Source: Cladobotryum mycophilum
Lineage: Eukaryota > Ascomycota > Sordariomycetes > Hypocreales > Hypocreaceae
DNA length: 64,000 nt
Assembly: GCA_036429605.1 (NCBI GenBank)
Contig: JAVFKD010000004.1
Location: 1,550,001 to 1,614,000, forward strand
Reading direction: 5' to 3'
This document shows positions 11,020 through 21,289 of the stretch, one piece after another. The first letter of the stretch is position 1; each line of letters begins with the position of its first letter. The position numbers were made by a program, and so were the translations under genes. The notes beneath the pieces are model-generated. The model saw only the letters and a list, made by a program, of their open reading frames with translations. It did no database searches and was not told where the DNA came from.

Positions 11020-11711
11020 TTATGCGTACATTTGGTCAACGTCCTCATCCGAGCCAACCTCCTCCACAACGGCCGGCTCCTTCTTCTTGTCCATCTCGTC
11101 ACGGCACATGGGGCAGGTTCCCATGCTGCGCAGCCATGGGCTGACGCACTCGAGGTCGAAGCGATGCTTACCCTGGCACGGCAGCTCCACGACGAGGGGA
11201 TACTCATCCTCAAGGAAGGGCATTTTGCAGATGGCGCAGTCGTCGTCCTTGGTGAGCGACTGCTTGCGAACCCTGTCCAGGTTGTCGAGGAAGTCCTGAC
11301 TCACGCTGGGCAGCAGCTTCGGGGGGTCGTCGATGTAGTAGCCAATCTCCTGGATCAGGTCCTCGAGGAAATCGCGGTTGTTCTGTGTTGGGGCGGTGCT
11401 GTGCAGCGTGGTCATCTGGTCCTGGACCAGGCGGTAGGCCGCCGTGTTGTCCGCGGGCGTGGGCGTGGCATGAGGGTTATTGTGCGGCTCCTCAATGACC
11501 GATGCGTGGAGTGTCTCCATGAAGGAGACAAAGGTGGACATGTTGATGCGGCGATCGGGAGCCGGCCGTGGCTCCTCCTCCTGAATATTGTGTTCGACTA
11601 AACGGGCAAAGAAATGTGAGCTTTTGTGTTGTTGTTTTTTTTGTTTTTTTTTGTTTTTTTCCTTCTAGACTTGGAGCTGTATAAGTTCTTACCTTCGTAA
11701 AGAGTGGCCAT
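11020..11711 (-). CDS. RING-type zinc finger protein, probable E3 ubiquitin ligase
   Basis: Exon 1 (11711-11693) encodes only MATLYE plus one base. Exon 2 is 11597-11020. The 95-nt intron (GTAAGA donor, GTTTAG acceptor) contains long A/C runs. The product has 198 residues. The RING lies at about 127-171: CAIC (127, 130), C147, H151, D154, C157, then GTCPMC (168, 171). An Asp stands where RING-H2 proteins have their second His. The conserved Trp of the E2-binding surface is present (PWL). The C-terminus is acidic. It probably recruits an E2 enzyme; the substrate is unknown. It is divergent from FMP52. Confidence 0.85.
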
Positions 11712-12594
11712 GGCGGGCAATGGAGATGGTAACGGGCAACTACTCAAGGTATTCTGATGATGGTGAAAGAAGGTTGGGCATGAAGGAAAGATGCCTCACG
11801 AGAAGGGGAAAGGGGATGGGCTGGACGATATTAAAGTCGCCATGTTGTGTAACCATACGCGCTGGCAGGCAGAGAGAGATTGTCGCAAGCCCATTCATCC
11901 ATAGCTTTCCACTGCCTACTATCGACGAATGAGGGGCAAATTACAGAGCCCCCAGAGGGGATAGCTTACCCTGAAGCTCTGTCGTTTAGCGCCCCCGCTG
12001 CCAGGGAAGCAAGCAGCGGCAGCGGCAGGGTCAGCTAGAAAACGAGCGCTGTAACGGTTCAGTACCTGAAAAAAAGCTGGGCTGGAACAAGGCTAATCCC
12101 GTTCCCCACTTCTTCCCGAGGCAAAGCACCCCTCCCCCTTCCAAGTACTCCCGTACAGCAAGTTGATTAGATAATCTTTTGGCTCGCACTCGGGTTCACG
12201 TCATTCGAACGAAAAGTTCCAACAGCGTTCAAGGCCAGCAACTCCGCAGAGTCCGGCGGAACCTATGGCCAAAAAACTCAATCGGAGATTGCATAAACTG
12301 CGACGCAGATAAAGAAAGTATGCTTGCTTGCGTTAATAAAAGACTCCCCCTACCTAGATGATTCTAGTTCCCCTACACATCCCTTGCATCCCCCCTACCT
12401 TACTTTACTTAGTAGTATATAGGTAGCGTTCGACTGCTCCTCTTTTACGTGATTGAGCTGTTGTGTCACCTCAATCCATCCCACTATCAACTGATATATC
12501 GATTAATTTACCTATCAAGTGCCGACATCGAGCTTTTACTATTTACGACAAGGTCTCTATAGCAATTTCCTCAAGATCTAGCTAAATCGCAACC
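11712..12594. other. Divergent intergenic region, no gene seen
   Basis: About 880 nt shared between the RING gene (minus) and FMP52 (plus), so it should carry both promoters. There are pyrimidine-rich stretches near 12340-12480. No coding signal was found. Confidence 0.6.
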
Positions 12595-13311
12595 ATGACC
12601 GCCCTCACCCCCTCCGCTGCCATCATCGGCTCAACCGGCCTTGTCGGCTCCTTCATCCTCTCCAACATCCTCGCCGTAGAGGCTCTCAAGCCAATCCACA
12701 CAATCACCCGCCGCGCTCCCAAGTCCTCGTCCCCCAACCTCAATGCCATCATCGACGCTGATACCAGCAAGTGGGCTGCCACCCTCGCCAGCATCAAGCC
12801 CACTCCTTCGGCCGTCTTCTCCGCTCTGGGGACTACCCGCGCGGCCGCAGGTGGCATCGAGAACCAGTGGAAGATTGACCACGACTTGAACGTGGAGCTG
12901 GCCAAGGCCGCCAAGGAGGCCGGTAGCAAGACATACGTCTTCATCTCCAGCGCGGGAACGAGAGGCTTCCCCTCTTCGTACTCTCCCTACAGCAAGATGA
13001 AGAACGGCGTAGAAGATGCCATCCAGGCGCTCGGCTTCGACCAGAGCATCATCCTCAAGCCTGGTCTTATCCTCGGCGAGCGCGATCAACAGAGAAGCGT
13101 GGAGGGCTGGGTCCAATCCGCTACGCGCAGCCTGCCGTTTGGCTTCCAGGATAAGATTGGCCAGGAGGCCGAGATCATTGCCAGGGCAGCCATTCGAGCT
13201 GCGCAGTTGGCGGACGAGGGCAAGGCGCCGAGCAAGCACTGGGTCGTCGAGGCGAGCGAGATTCTACGACTTGGCCGGACCGAGTGGCCGGCCAATGAGT
13301 CCAAGGAGTAA
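12595..13311 (+). CDS. FMP52: FMP52-like mitochondrial NAD(P)-binding protein
   Basis: A single exon of 238 residues. The N-terminus carries the Rossmann motif GSTGLVGSF near residues 12-20. A central FISSAGTRG segment and YSKMKNGVE (the Y-x-x-x-K pair of extended SDRs) follow, with KPGLILGER later. This is the pattern of yeast Fmp52 and human HTATIP2/TIP30. The fungal protein is reported as mitochondrial (outer membrane); its substrate is not established. The length matches the family (about 230-240). No intron or frame problem. Confidence 0.87.
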   Translation: MTALTPSAAIIGSTGLVGSFILSNILAVEALKPIHTITRRAPKSSSPNLNAIIDADTSKWAATLASIKPTPSAVFSALGTTRAAAGGIENQWKIDHDLNVELAKAAKEAGSKTYVFISSAGTRGFPSSYSPYSKMKNGVEDAIQALGFDQSIILKPGLILGERDQQRSVEGWVQSATRSLPFGFQDKIGQEAEIIARAAIRAAQLADEGKAPSKHWVVEASEILRLGRTEWPANESKE

Positions 13312-14065
13312 AAATTGACGACTCAATTGGGGAAAGGACCAAGGAATGGGAAAGCTACCTTTTTTGTTCAAAAGTTAGGCTCGAATGATACGCAAGGATG
13401 GATGGCAGAAGGGGTGAAGAACCCAAGAATTTGTAAGAAGCTAGGTTAATTGGTAAGCAAGATGGTAGTTTATGAAGCTAGAATTTAATACCCTCAATTC
13501 ATGTTTCCAGAATGTTCATTGTTATCTTGATTAAATCTTTGTCCATTGTCTTTTGCGAGTCCGTCATTCAAATCTTCTATATCTCGTGGTTGTGTGCACG
13601 TTCATCAAATTGCTTGGCGAAAATCAAGTCGCAAACTTCCGAGGATCCCCAACGCACTTCGGCCGAATCGAATTGCCCCGCGGCGGCGCTGACAAGGCTT
13701 TCCTTGATCTTCTATTTCTGCCCCGCCATATTTATTTTTAACGCGATCCAAGGCCGATAACGAATATCCCACCTTCCTATCAGCTCCCCCCGAGGGTCGT
13801 CATCTCTTCTCGAATCCTTTCTGACTCTTTTTTCTCGTCATCTCACCGACTCGACTATATAAAGTCTCTCAAATTCGCAATTTCATTTTCAGTAGAGATA
13901 CAATAGAACGTTTAGAACATAAAAAAAAAATTTATTCATTACAACAAAACTTTTGAAACGAAATTTATACGGGGCATCCTTCGGAAGGAATCTTTGGCTT
14001 TCAAAAATCTCACTCATAATTATCTGTTCTCATTTATTCTCAAATCTCATACTCGAGTTTCAACA
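13312..14065. other. Intergenic region upstream of FMN1
   Basis: About 750 nt between FMP52 and FMN1. Apart from the TATA box at 13856 and an A9 run near 13921, no feature was seen. Confidence 0.6.
13856..13863 (+). promoter_or_regulatory. TATA box, probable core promoter of FMN1
   Basis: TATATAAA in a pyrimidine-rich setting, about 210 bp upstream of the FMN1 start codon. The A/T-rich 5' leader after it fits a transcription start near 13890-13920. Confidence 0.55.
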
Positions 14066-14669
14066 ATGGCCGGTCGCCCCGATATTGTTGGCCCTGAATC
14101 AGGCCCCGAATCACCTTATCCCTACAGAATGGAAGGGAAAGTAATCTCAGGCTTCGGCCGCGGCTCCAAAGAAGTATTATCCCCCCCCCCTCCCTCTCCC
14201 ATGAGTCCCTCAAACTCACATCACCAGCTCGGCATCCCAACCGCCAACCTCCCCGTCGACGACGCCCTCACCCCCTGGATCTCAGACATTCCCTCAGGCG
14301 TCTACTTCGGCTACGCATCCCTCTCCCTCCCCCTCCCACCCCAACCAGCCCCCCACCCAACTAACCCCCGGCGGCTTCACCGTCTTCCCCATGGTCATGT
14401 CCATCGGCTACAACCCCTTCTACAAGAACACCGTCCGCAGCGCCGAGGTTCACATCCTGCACGACTTCGCCCAGGACTTTTACGACGCGCACATGAGGCT
14501 TCTGATCCTCGGCTTCATCCGCGAGGAGAAGGACTACAAGAGCCTGGAGGCCCTGATTGAGGACATCAACTTTGACTGCGAGGTGGCCAAGAAGAGCCTC
14601 GGGAGGGAAGCGTGGGCCTGGGAGAAGGCGGACAAGGAAAAAGCCGACTGGTTTGTCAAGCCTTTATAA
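14066..14669 (+). CDS. FMN1: Riboflavin kinase, with one frame break
   Basis: Phosphorylates riboflavin with ATP to FMN. Exon 1 is 14066-14173 and exon 2 is 14228-14669. The 54-nt intron starts with GTATTA and contains a run of ten C. Splicing joins GFGRGSKE to LGIPTANLP, the conserved substrate/ATP-binding start of the family, and SGVYFGYA follows. The conserved end (PMVMSIGYNPFYKNT, then EVHILHDF and REEKDYKSLEALIEDI) lies in another frame. The break falls in the C-rich stretch 14305-14370 and needs one base fewer or two more. No GT-AG intron fits there. With the break repaired, about 182 residues result, as expected for the family. A consensus error is the likeliest cause, because the gene is normally essential. 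Confidence 0.88.
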
Positions 14670-15077
14670 AAACGTATCACGAGAAGTTCAATCAAGTGGA
14701 GGAGGATCAAGTATACGATATCAGGAAACAGTAGACACATCAAGAGTGCACATCTTGGCAGGGAAAGTCTCTTGAATAAAAAAGTATCAACATATTGCTT
14801 TGTCCAGCAATGCGTTAAACCTATATATATGTGCGGGTATCATCACAAGTAGTCCCCATGGCATAACAAACCGTCCCTCCAAATGAACCCTTATCTACTC
14901 AGTAAGGGAAAATAAAAACAAAAACGTAATCTCCATTTGCTCAGAGGCAATAAATTGGAGCCCAATAATGATGCTCCCATTTTTTTCTTCATGTCCCATC
15001 CAAAACAAAAAAATGCTCAAAGTTCAAAAAGGAACACCGCCCCATGCATAGAACGTATGTACTCAGATTCCATCCAC
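14670..15077. other. Convergent 3' region of FMN1 and ERT1
   Basis: About 400 AT-rich nt between the two convergent stop codons. It is expected to hold both polyadenylation sites. No gene was seen. Confidence 0.6.
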
Positions 15078-17304
15078 TTATACCGCGAGCTGGTGTGGCT
15101 CTTGGTTTGGGTGGTATCTAGGCAAGAACTATATCACTTTGTCAGTATATGAACCACTCTTTCTATACGCTTCGAGACAGTTACTCACATTGATGATAAT
15201 CATCATGGGAATGTCAAATACATCCCGCTTTATAGTCCAACAATAAGCGCAATCCACTTTGCCATCCTTCTCGATTCTTGAAATGCCGTGCTCACTATCA
15301 ATTTTCGTAACTCTGTTGCTCAAGATGCCGGCCTTTTGAACCTTTTCGCCAGGCATCTCCTTGGCATCCACATTATCTGGGGTACGATATTTCATGAGCC
15401 GGCCGCATCGCTGGACTTTGCCTCGACTGTCTTCAAAGGCAAGCTGCGCAAAATCACGATAAAACTCAACGACACTGTCGTCGTCCAAGAGCTCTCCTAA
15501 AAAGACGGGGTGTGGGGGGCCACCGTTCTGGTGAAGCGTGGCATTTCGGTTATTGGGAGTTGTATCACCAGACCGATCGACACTGTCACCATCTTCAGTG
15601 TTGGCATCCGATGCTGGTCGACTGAGGATGTTGAAGTTTTGTTCCTTCCCCAAAAGGACTTCCTTGGGCCAGCCAGTCAATGCCGTAAACTCCTTATTTA
15701 CGGCAGCAACCTCGCCAGACCTGCGACACACAATGGTCGGAGCACAAGAGTGCTGCAAGAAGTCATCAAACTCGACTAGAGTCCGTTGGAAACACTTTTC
15801 CATAAAGACCAGGTCTTCACGCGTCAAGTCCTTTGTACAGGCAATAAACGACGGCCTAATTTCGCCCAACGCCCTCGCAATCTTTAACAGCTTGTTGAGG
15901 GGCAGGCGATTTCGTAGAACAGAAATCATGTTGTGAAAACCAGCGACATAAGGATACGGCTCTTTGACGCTGGCGTAGATGGCAGCAGAATCCCGCTGTC
16001 TCTTGCCAAGGATGGATTGCGTCAGCTTATCCGGCTTTGGCTTGGCCTTGGACGGCGCGGATATGGCTGGCAAACCGCCAAGTCCACCGGCGTTTGGCGA
16101 GCCGTCCATTGTTGCCATAGCTTGAGGGCTTGAGGTGTTGTCTGTGCTTGGGCTGGCTAGACTCGTGGGACCAGCAGCGATGGCAAAAGCATGAGGAAGC
16201 CCATGTTGGAGATTGCCTTGGGCGTAGATCTTCGAATTAGGATCCACGCCAGCGTAATCACCACCCATCATGTTGGCATCGTAGTTACCATTGCCAAAAA
16301 GGGCAGCGTAGCTTGCTTCGGTTGTGGGGGTCTGGGAAATGGAATTTTCACGAGGGGGTGTTTCCGCCCCCAGGCCCATTTGATTGAGAATGCCAAACTC
16401 CCAGCCAGCATACTGACTGCCAAAGTTTAGGCCCTCGAGATCAAAGTTGTAGAGCGCCGGGTTGCTAGGGTCAAATAGGGCATTGAAATCTACAGCGCCC
16501 CCGGGGATCAGATTACCCATTGGACCCTGGGTTGTCTGTGGACCGCCCTGAAAGGATGGCGACACGGGGGACGCTTGTGGATTGAAAGCAATAGTGTCTG
16601 GTATGGATACTTGAGGTTGGCTTGTGTTGGGATAAACAGGATAGGGTGCGCCATTGCCTTGAGAGAGGAAGTTGGCTGTCGTCGCCGTCGCCGCCGTCGT
16701 CGTTGGGACGGTGTTGTTATTGTCTGAGTGAGTCGAATCATGACGACCATTTGTTCTGACGGGGGTAGGGCTGGGGTTGTAGTTGGGACCTAGGACGGGT
16801 CGAAGGGCCTCAGGGGGGCATCGTGAAGATACTTGGCCTTCTTTCGCACGCCGTCCTGGCAGGCGTCAGCGAGACCGCGCTTTATGCATCGTTTGCATGG
16901 TCTCTCGTCTCCTGTGTGGTTTAGTTAGTATGTGTCGAAGTGACGGCCAAAAAACATGGTTCAAATTTCAGCATCAATTGATGGCAAAGGGGGTTCATCT
17001 TCATAGCGTAGGGACTCGAGTCGGGTCGAAATGCCATGAGGATAGTAGATGGAATCTCTGGGTATCACGCACCGCAAGTCAGGTGAGCTCTTTGGCAGGC
17101 AAAGCAGGCTCTCCTTGCTTTCTTGCGTCTGGGTCTCAGAGGATCCTTCGGGTCGTACTTCTTCTTCTCCATTCCAGGGCCAATGCCCATAGTATGATCG
17201 GTCATTTTTTCGTCTTCGTCCTTTAGTAAAGTCTCCGAATCATCCTCATTCTCAGACATATGATCTGAGACTTCAGCGCCGTTCTCGTCCATTTCGTCGG
17301 GCAT
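15078..17304 (-). CDS. ERT1: ERT1/AcuK-type Zn2Cys6 transcription activator of gluconeogenesis, with one frame break
   Basis: Exon 1 is 17304-17073, exon 2 is 16911-15189 and exon 3 is 15128-15078, giving about 668 residues. The introns are 161 and 60 nt. The Zn2Cys6 cluster spans the first intron: C67, C70, C77, C83, C86, C95 (RRACFACQRAHLTC, then RPCKRC). After it comes KKAKYLHDAP. There the frame breaks at the G6 run 16813-16818: one missing base shifts the reading, and the next frame resumes with EALRPVLGPNYN. The C-terminal half carries a PAS-like region (CAPTIVCRRSGEVAAVN, FTALTGWP). The last intron joins MMIIIN to FLPRY, the family's usual end. Proteins of this family activate PEP carboxykinase and fructose-bisphosphatase genes on non-fermentable carbon. 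The frame break is probably a sequence error. Confidence 0.9.
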
Positions 17305-18763
17305 ATTCCTGGTCTTATAATAACAAGCTCCTGGCACCTAGACAACACAACAGATGGACCTTTTTTAGTCTGGTGTACCCACAGAGATTGTCGTCGCGCA
17401 AATCAGGACAGGCGATCCAGCCTTTGATCCCAGGATCTTGCCTCCTTCTACCCCTTCAGCGCCGCTGCGGAACCACACCAACTCACACCTTTCGTGGCAC
17501 GAAAGAGCAAGGGCCAAGCCGTTACACAATGCGACTCTTTATATGCGCTCGAGCAGAAATGATCCACCGTGGCTTGACTCCTGTCGTCACTGGCGCTAAT
17601 CACAGCCTTGTTTGGTCGGCGCGAGATGTATGGTCGTCGCAAGAAGGTGACAGTGGGCGGGTAGAATTGCTGTCAAGGTTTTTTTCCTGCAGTGTGTAAT
17701 TTCAAGCTTATCCTGGAGAATGAGACGATCTCTGTAGCTTTCCGCAAGATGATCGGTTACGGTTCCGAAACAAGACGGCAAGATGTTGAGTCGGCTCGTA
17801 TTCACAGATGGGCCAGCAAAGATGGCCTGGCCAATGGATTCGTGAAGTGTATACAGGAGGCGTTTTCTTGTGTGACGAGACGGTGGAGGGTCAATAGAAA
17901 GGCGGCGCCCCAGTGATGCCAGCAAGCGCGGAAGTGACTCCGGACAGGTGAGCCAGGGTTTGTAATTGTCGGCCAGGTCAAGCAGGTCGGTCGGTCTCGT
18001 TGCGCGGGGGAGAAGAGGCGGGTGGAAAGGTTCAAAGGTGACGCCGCGTCTGCGTCTGCGTCTACGTCTTGTATCGGAGGGGTGGTCAAGCTTGAGCAGC
18101 TACCCGGCTACCCTTATGCCAGGCCGGCACCCACCATTGGGTTGGCACGATGTGCAGGGTCGACTGGCAATACGGCGCACAAAGCGTCGGGGGCCTGGAA
18201 TTGGATGTTGTAATGTGGTTGCGCAGCGATGAGGCATGCGAGCAGGGCCAGTCGCAGAAATTGGTTTGGCGGCGAGACCGAGGACGCAAGGGAGAGCAGA
18301 GCGAAGGTGTAGCGATTCGGCAGATGTCCTTGAAAATATCGTCCCCCCTTTTTTTCCTCTTCAAATAGACTGGCACGAGACCAAAAAAGAGAGCAAGCAG
18401 AAAGCAATGAAGAGAATAAGAAGAGGGGGAGGGAGGTTTAATTCTTAGTAGTAGTAGTCGAGTTAAGCTCAGCTGGACCAAGGGAAGAAGACGAACTCGA
18501 TGCGCTGCTGATCCATGGAGGTTCCAGGTCCTTTGTTGATGGTTTTTTGGTGCGCCGGACTCCAGCCAACCGGGACTTTACAGCGAGTGCTAGTGGGCAG
18601 TATTAGTGGAGGTGGCAGGCAGCCCAGTGGGAACCTTGGAACGCTCACAAGGGCGTAGCCTCTGAAGAACCTGTGGCATCCATTATGGATGGTGGATGTG
18701 GATGCTAAAAAGGCGAAGGCGATGGCGCTGGCGCAGGGCGAGCGGGTCCCGCCAGTCTCGTTC

Positions 18764-18790
18764 AATGAATGAATGAATGAATGAATGAAT
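18764..18790 (+). repeat. (AATG)n microsatellite
   Basis: 27 nt of perfect AATG/GAAT tetranucleotide repeat, nearly seven copies. Confidence 0.9.
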
Positions 18791-18811
18791 TAAATGTTCC
18801 TGCGGGGTTTA

Positions 18812-18910
18812 TTCTCTCTCTCTCGCTCTCTGTGTTTGCCTCTGTCTCTGCCTCTGTCTTGGTCTCTGTCAGTCTCTTGTCAGTCTCCTGTCAGTCTCTG
18901 TCTCTCACTG
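18812..18910 (+). repeat. CT-rich tract with three TGTCAGTCTC copies
   Basis: About 100 nt almost only of T, C and G with CTCTCT runs. The unit TGTCAGTCTC occurs three times in tandem between about 18867 and 18898, with one-base spacers. Confidence 0.8.
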
Positions 18911-20069
18911 TGTGAGTTTAGTTGCCTTGCCTGGTTTAGTGGCTGTTTATTTTGGAAGAAATCAGCTTCAATCTCACTGGTTCAGTTGACTGCCTTCTTG
19001 TATTGGGTACGCTAACCATCGCTGTAGCTGTGGCGGTCATGGAGGTGTTCAGTACGCCATGCGATAGTGGATCCTGTCTCTGACGCCAGTAACCGATGGT
19101 GAGGCAACCTGTTTGAGCAAGGATGGATGGAGACATCCATTTGAATTAATGGTAGATGGATGGGTGGATGGAGGGATGCATCACCAACGAAACTGGAGCC
19201 TCCGCCCAACTTGCAAGTGAGCAGAGTCAGTTCCAGGACCTACTAATTTCCATGGCATTCCAGTCAATCCCCAAGATGTTCACGTCAAGTCCAGACCTGG
19301 TAATCATTCCCGCTGTTTCTGTTTCTGCAAGTACAAGTAATCCAGAGTACAAGTACGTACTTGATTACCTCATGATGCTGGATTACGGCGTGCTAACCTA
19401 AGAAAATAGTAATCCGTTTACTCCTCTCCAATTGTTCATCCTTGGTAAAAATTACGTGAAAGCCCCTCCACACTCGAATAGATGCCTCCACCAACAATCA
19501 ATCCATTTGCATTCAACACGAGAACATGAGCGACACCAAGAAATGCAACCCCTTGTCAGTGCCAGGGCATTAGTTCCAACTGCACCGCCGTTCTGGGCGT
19601 CCTCCAGTGGATGCTATTGGCAATCGTGCACCCGGTTTCTGCGAGACAGGGATGATGGTGCAGCTGCAGTGTGCAGTGTGCAGTTTTTTCCTCTTGCATG
19701 AATGCAGCCAAGGCCAAGCAAGGTGAAGGTCATCCCTCCATACCCGTCCGTCCATACCCATACCATACCCATACCATGCCAGGATTTGAAGATTTCTTCC
19801 TTTTAGTTGCCTTCTCCTCTACCTGCTGCCCGCCGCTACGCACGCTCAAGCTGACATGAACCATGCACTTCAGTTCCTTAACAAGGCTTCATTATTCAAT
19901 TCGATGAACCAATCGTACCCAGCAGCTACTCGCCCCCAACAAGCGCAAAAGCACATGATTACATGCAAATATGATACATAGCTTTTTATTGCAATCCTAC
20001 CTCAGCCTGTGACAGACGGAGACAGAGATGGAGACGCACATCACATACAACCTGCCTGCGTCAATCAAT

Positions 20070-20113
20070 GTTGCTTTGCTTTGCTTTGCCCGCACCGCAC
20101 CGCACCGCACCGC
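20070..20113 (+). repeat. Two adjacent pentanucleotide arrays, (TTTGC)n and (CGCAC)n
   Basis: A run of TTGCT units (20071-20089) is followed directly by CGCAC units (20091-20113). Both are 5-bp repeats with about four copies each. Confidence 0.85.
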
Positions 20114-21289
20114 GCTGGCCTGTCAAAATCATTCCGAATAATCACCTGCAAAAAAAACCTGAACATCCCTCCTCACAGATCGAATACTACCTCACTCCTC
20201 CCAAAACCACGATCTTAGCCGGGTTCAATAGCCGAGATACCGAATGAACCTCGCTCCAGGTTACTTCCCCCCGGCGAAATTTCTTCACTCACGCTCCATA
20301 GGACTGCAAGCTGCTTGCCGCTCTCGTGGGTCTCTCTGATATCCCATTGATTTACATGGCACTGTCTCCCTTTTTTTCTTTCGTCATTGCTCCAGATTCA
20401 ACGGCACCCTATTGTCCAATCTCGTTGACACCATCCCGTCTTGTTTACCAAAGCATGTGAGACGAGACGCACACACACACACATACACACATGAGACCTT
20501 GCCGCTGCACACAACAGTCTACACACGTTTGTACATACATGCATCATCCATTGACTCATTCACACAAGCATCCTTCTCTTTCTAGCTGTGCCTTTCCCCC
20601 TCGACTCTACCCGTAAACAAGACATCCCTTCATCCATGGAGTCTTTTTACAACCCCTGACGCCTCCGCAGTTTGTCATTGGTAGTGTACCTTTGCTCGCA
20701 TCCTGCCGCGTCACCTGAAAACCAGGGTCAAGGCCGTTTCTCCTCCCCTCCTCACATGCACTCTGACGCCTTCATCACGACCCCTCGCATGGGGTAGCCG
20801 ATTAATCTTCGTCGCCTGCTCCCCCAGGTGGGTAATCCCAGCATATGCCTTTCATGGGGTCTACACCGAGTTCTTGGGATCACACTATTATTGATGCCTT
20901 CCTGATGCCCAACCACAAAATCCTTGACCTTGTCCAGCCTCTGATCCCTCTTAATACTTTTCATGTTGTCATGCCAGCCTCTAGCTGCAGGCACATCATG
21001 CATGTGCCCGCGGCCCATATCCTTGCACCACAGATCCTATTCATCAAGACACCCTCATCGGTGTGATATAATTAATAACTCTATTTTCTATTGTTGTCAT
21101 GATCTCGTATCTAGAATTAGTAAAAACTAAAGTCGTGCAGTCCTCGCAGCCGACGTTGCGGTGACATATCCGACGACGCAATGGGTATCAACTTGTCTCT
21201 TCCCTCCTCATCCATCCATTTATCCTTACATCGTCATACATCATACATCCATGGCATATAGCCCAATATCACCTCGCAATTGGACCGCC

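Larger units (their letters stand above)
17305..21289. other. Long non-coding stretch between ERT1 and the MFS gene
   Basis: Almost 4 kb with no open frame that looks like a protein. It should include the ERT1 promoter and long 5' leader on the minus strand and the MFS 3' region. It holds several microsatellites, listed separately. Both strands were read; no tRNA or transposon protein was recognised. Confidence 0.55.

Noticed and set aside
14305..14370. A hidden intron (for example GC-AG) explaining the FMN1 frame shift
   Set aside because: The only candidates are about 35 nt and would remove conserved or linker codons without a branch site. A base-count error is simpler.
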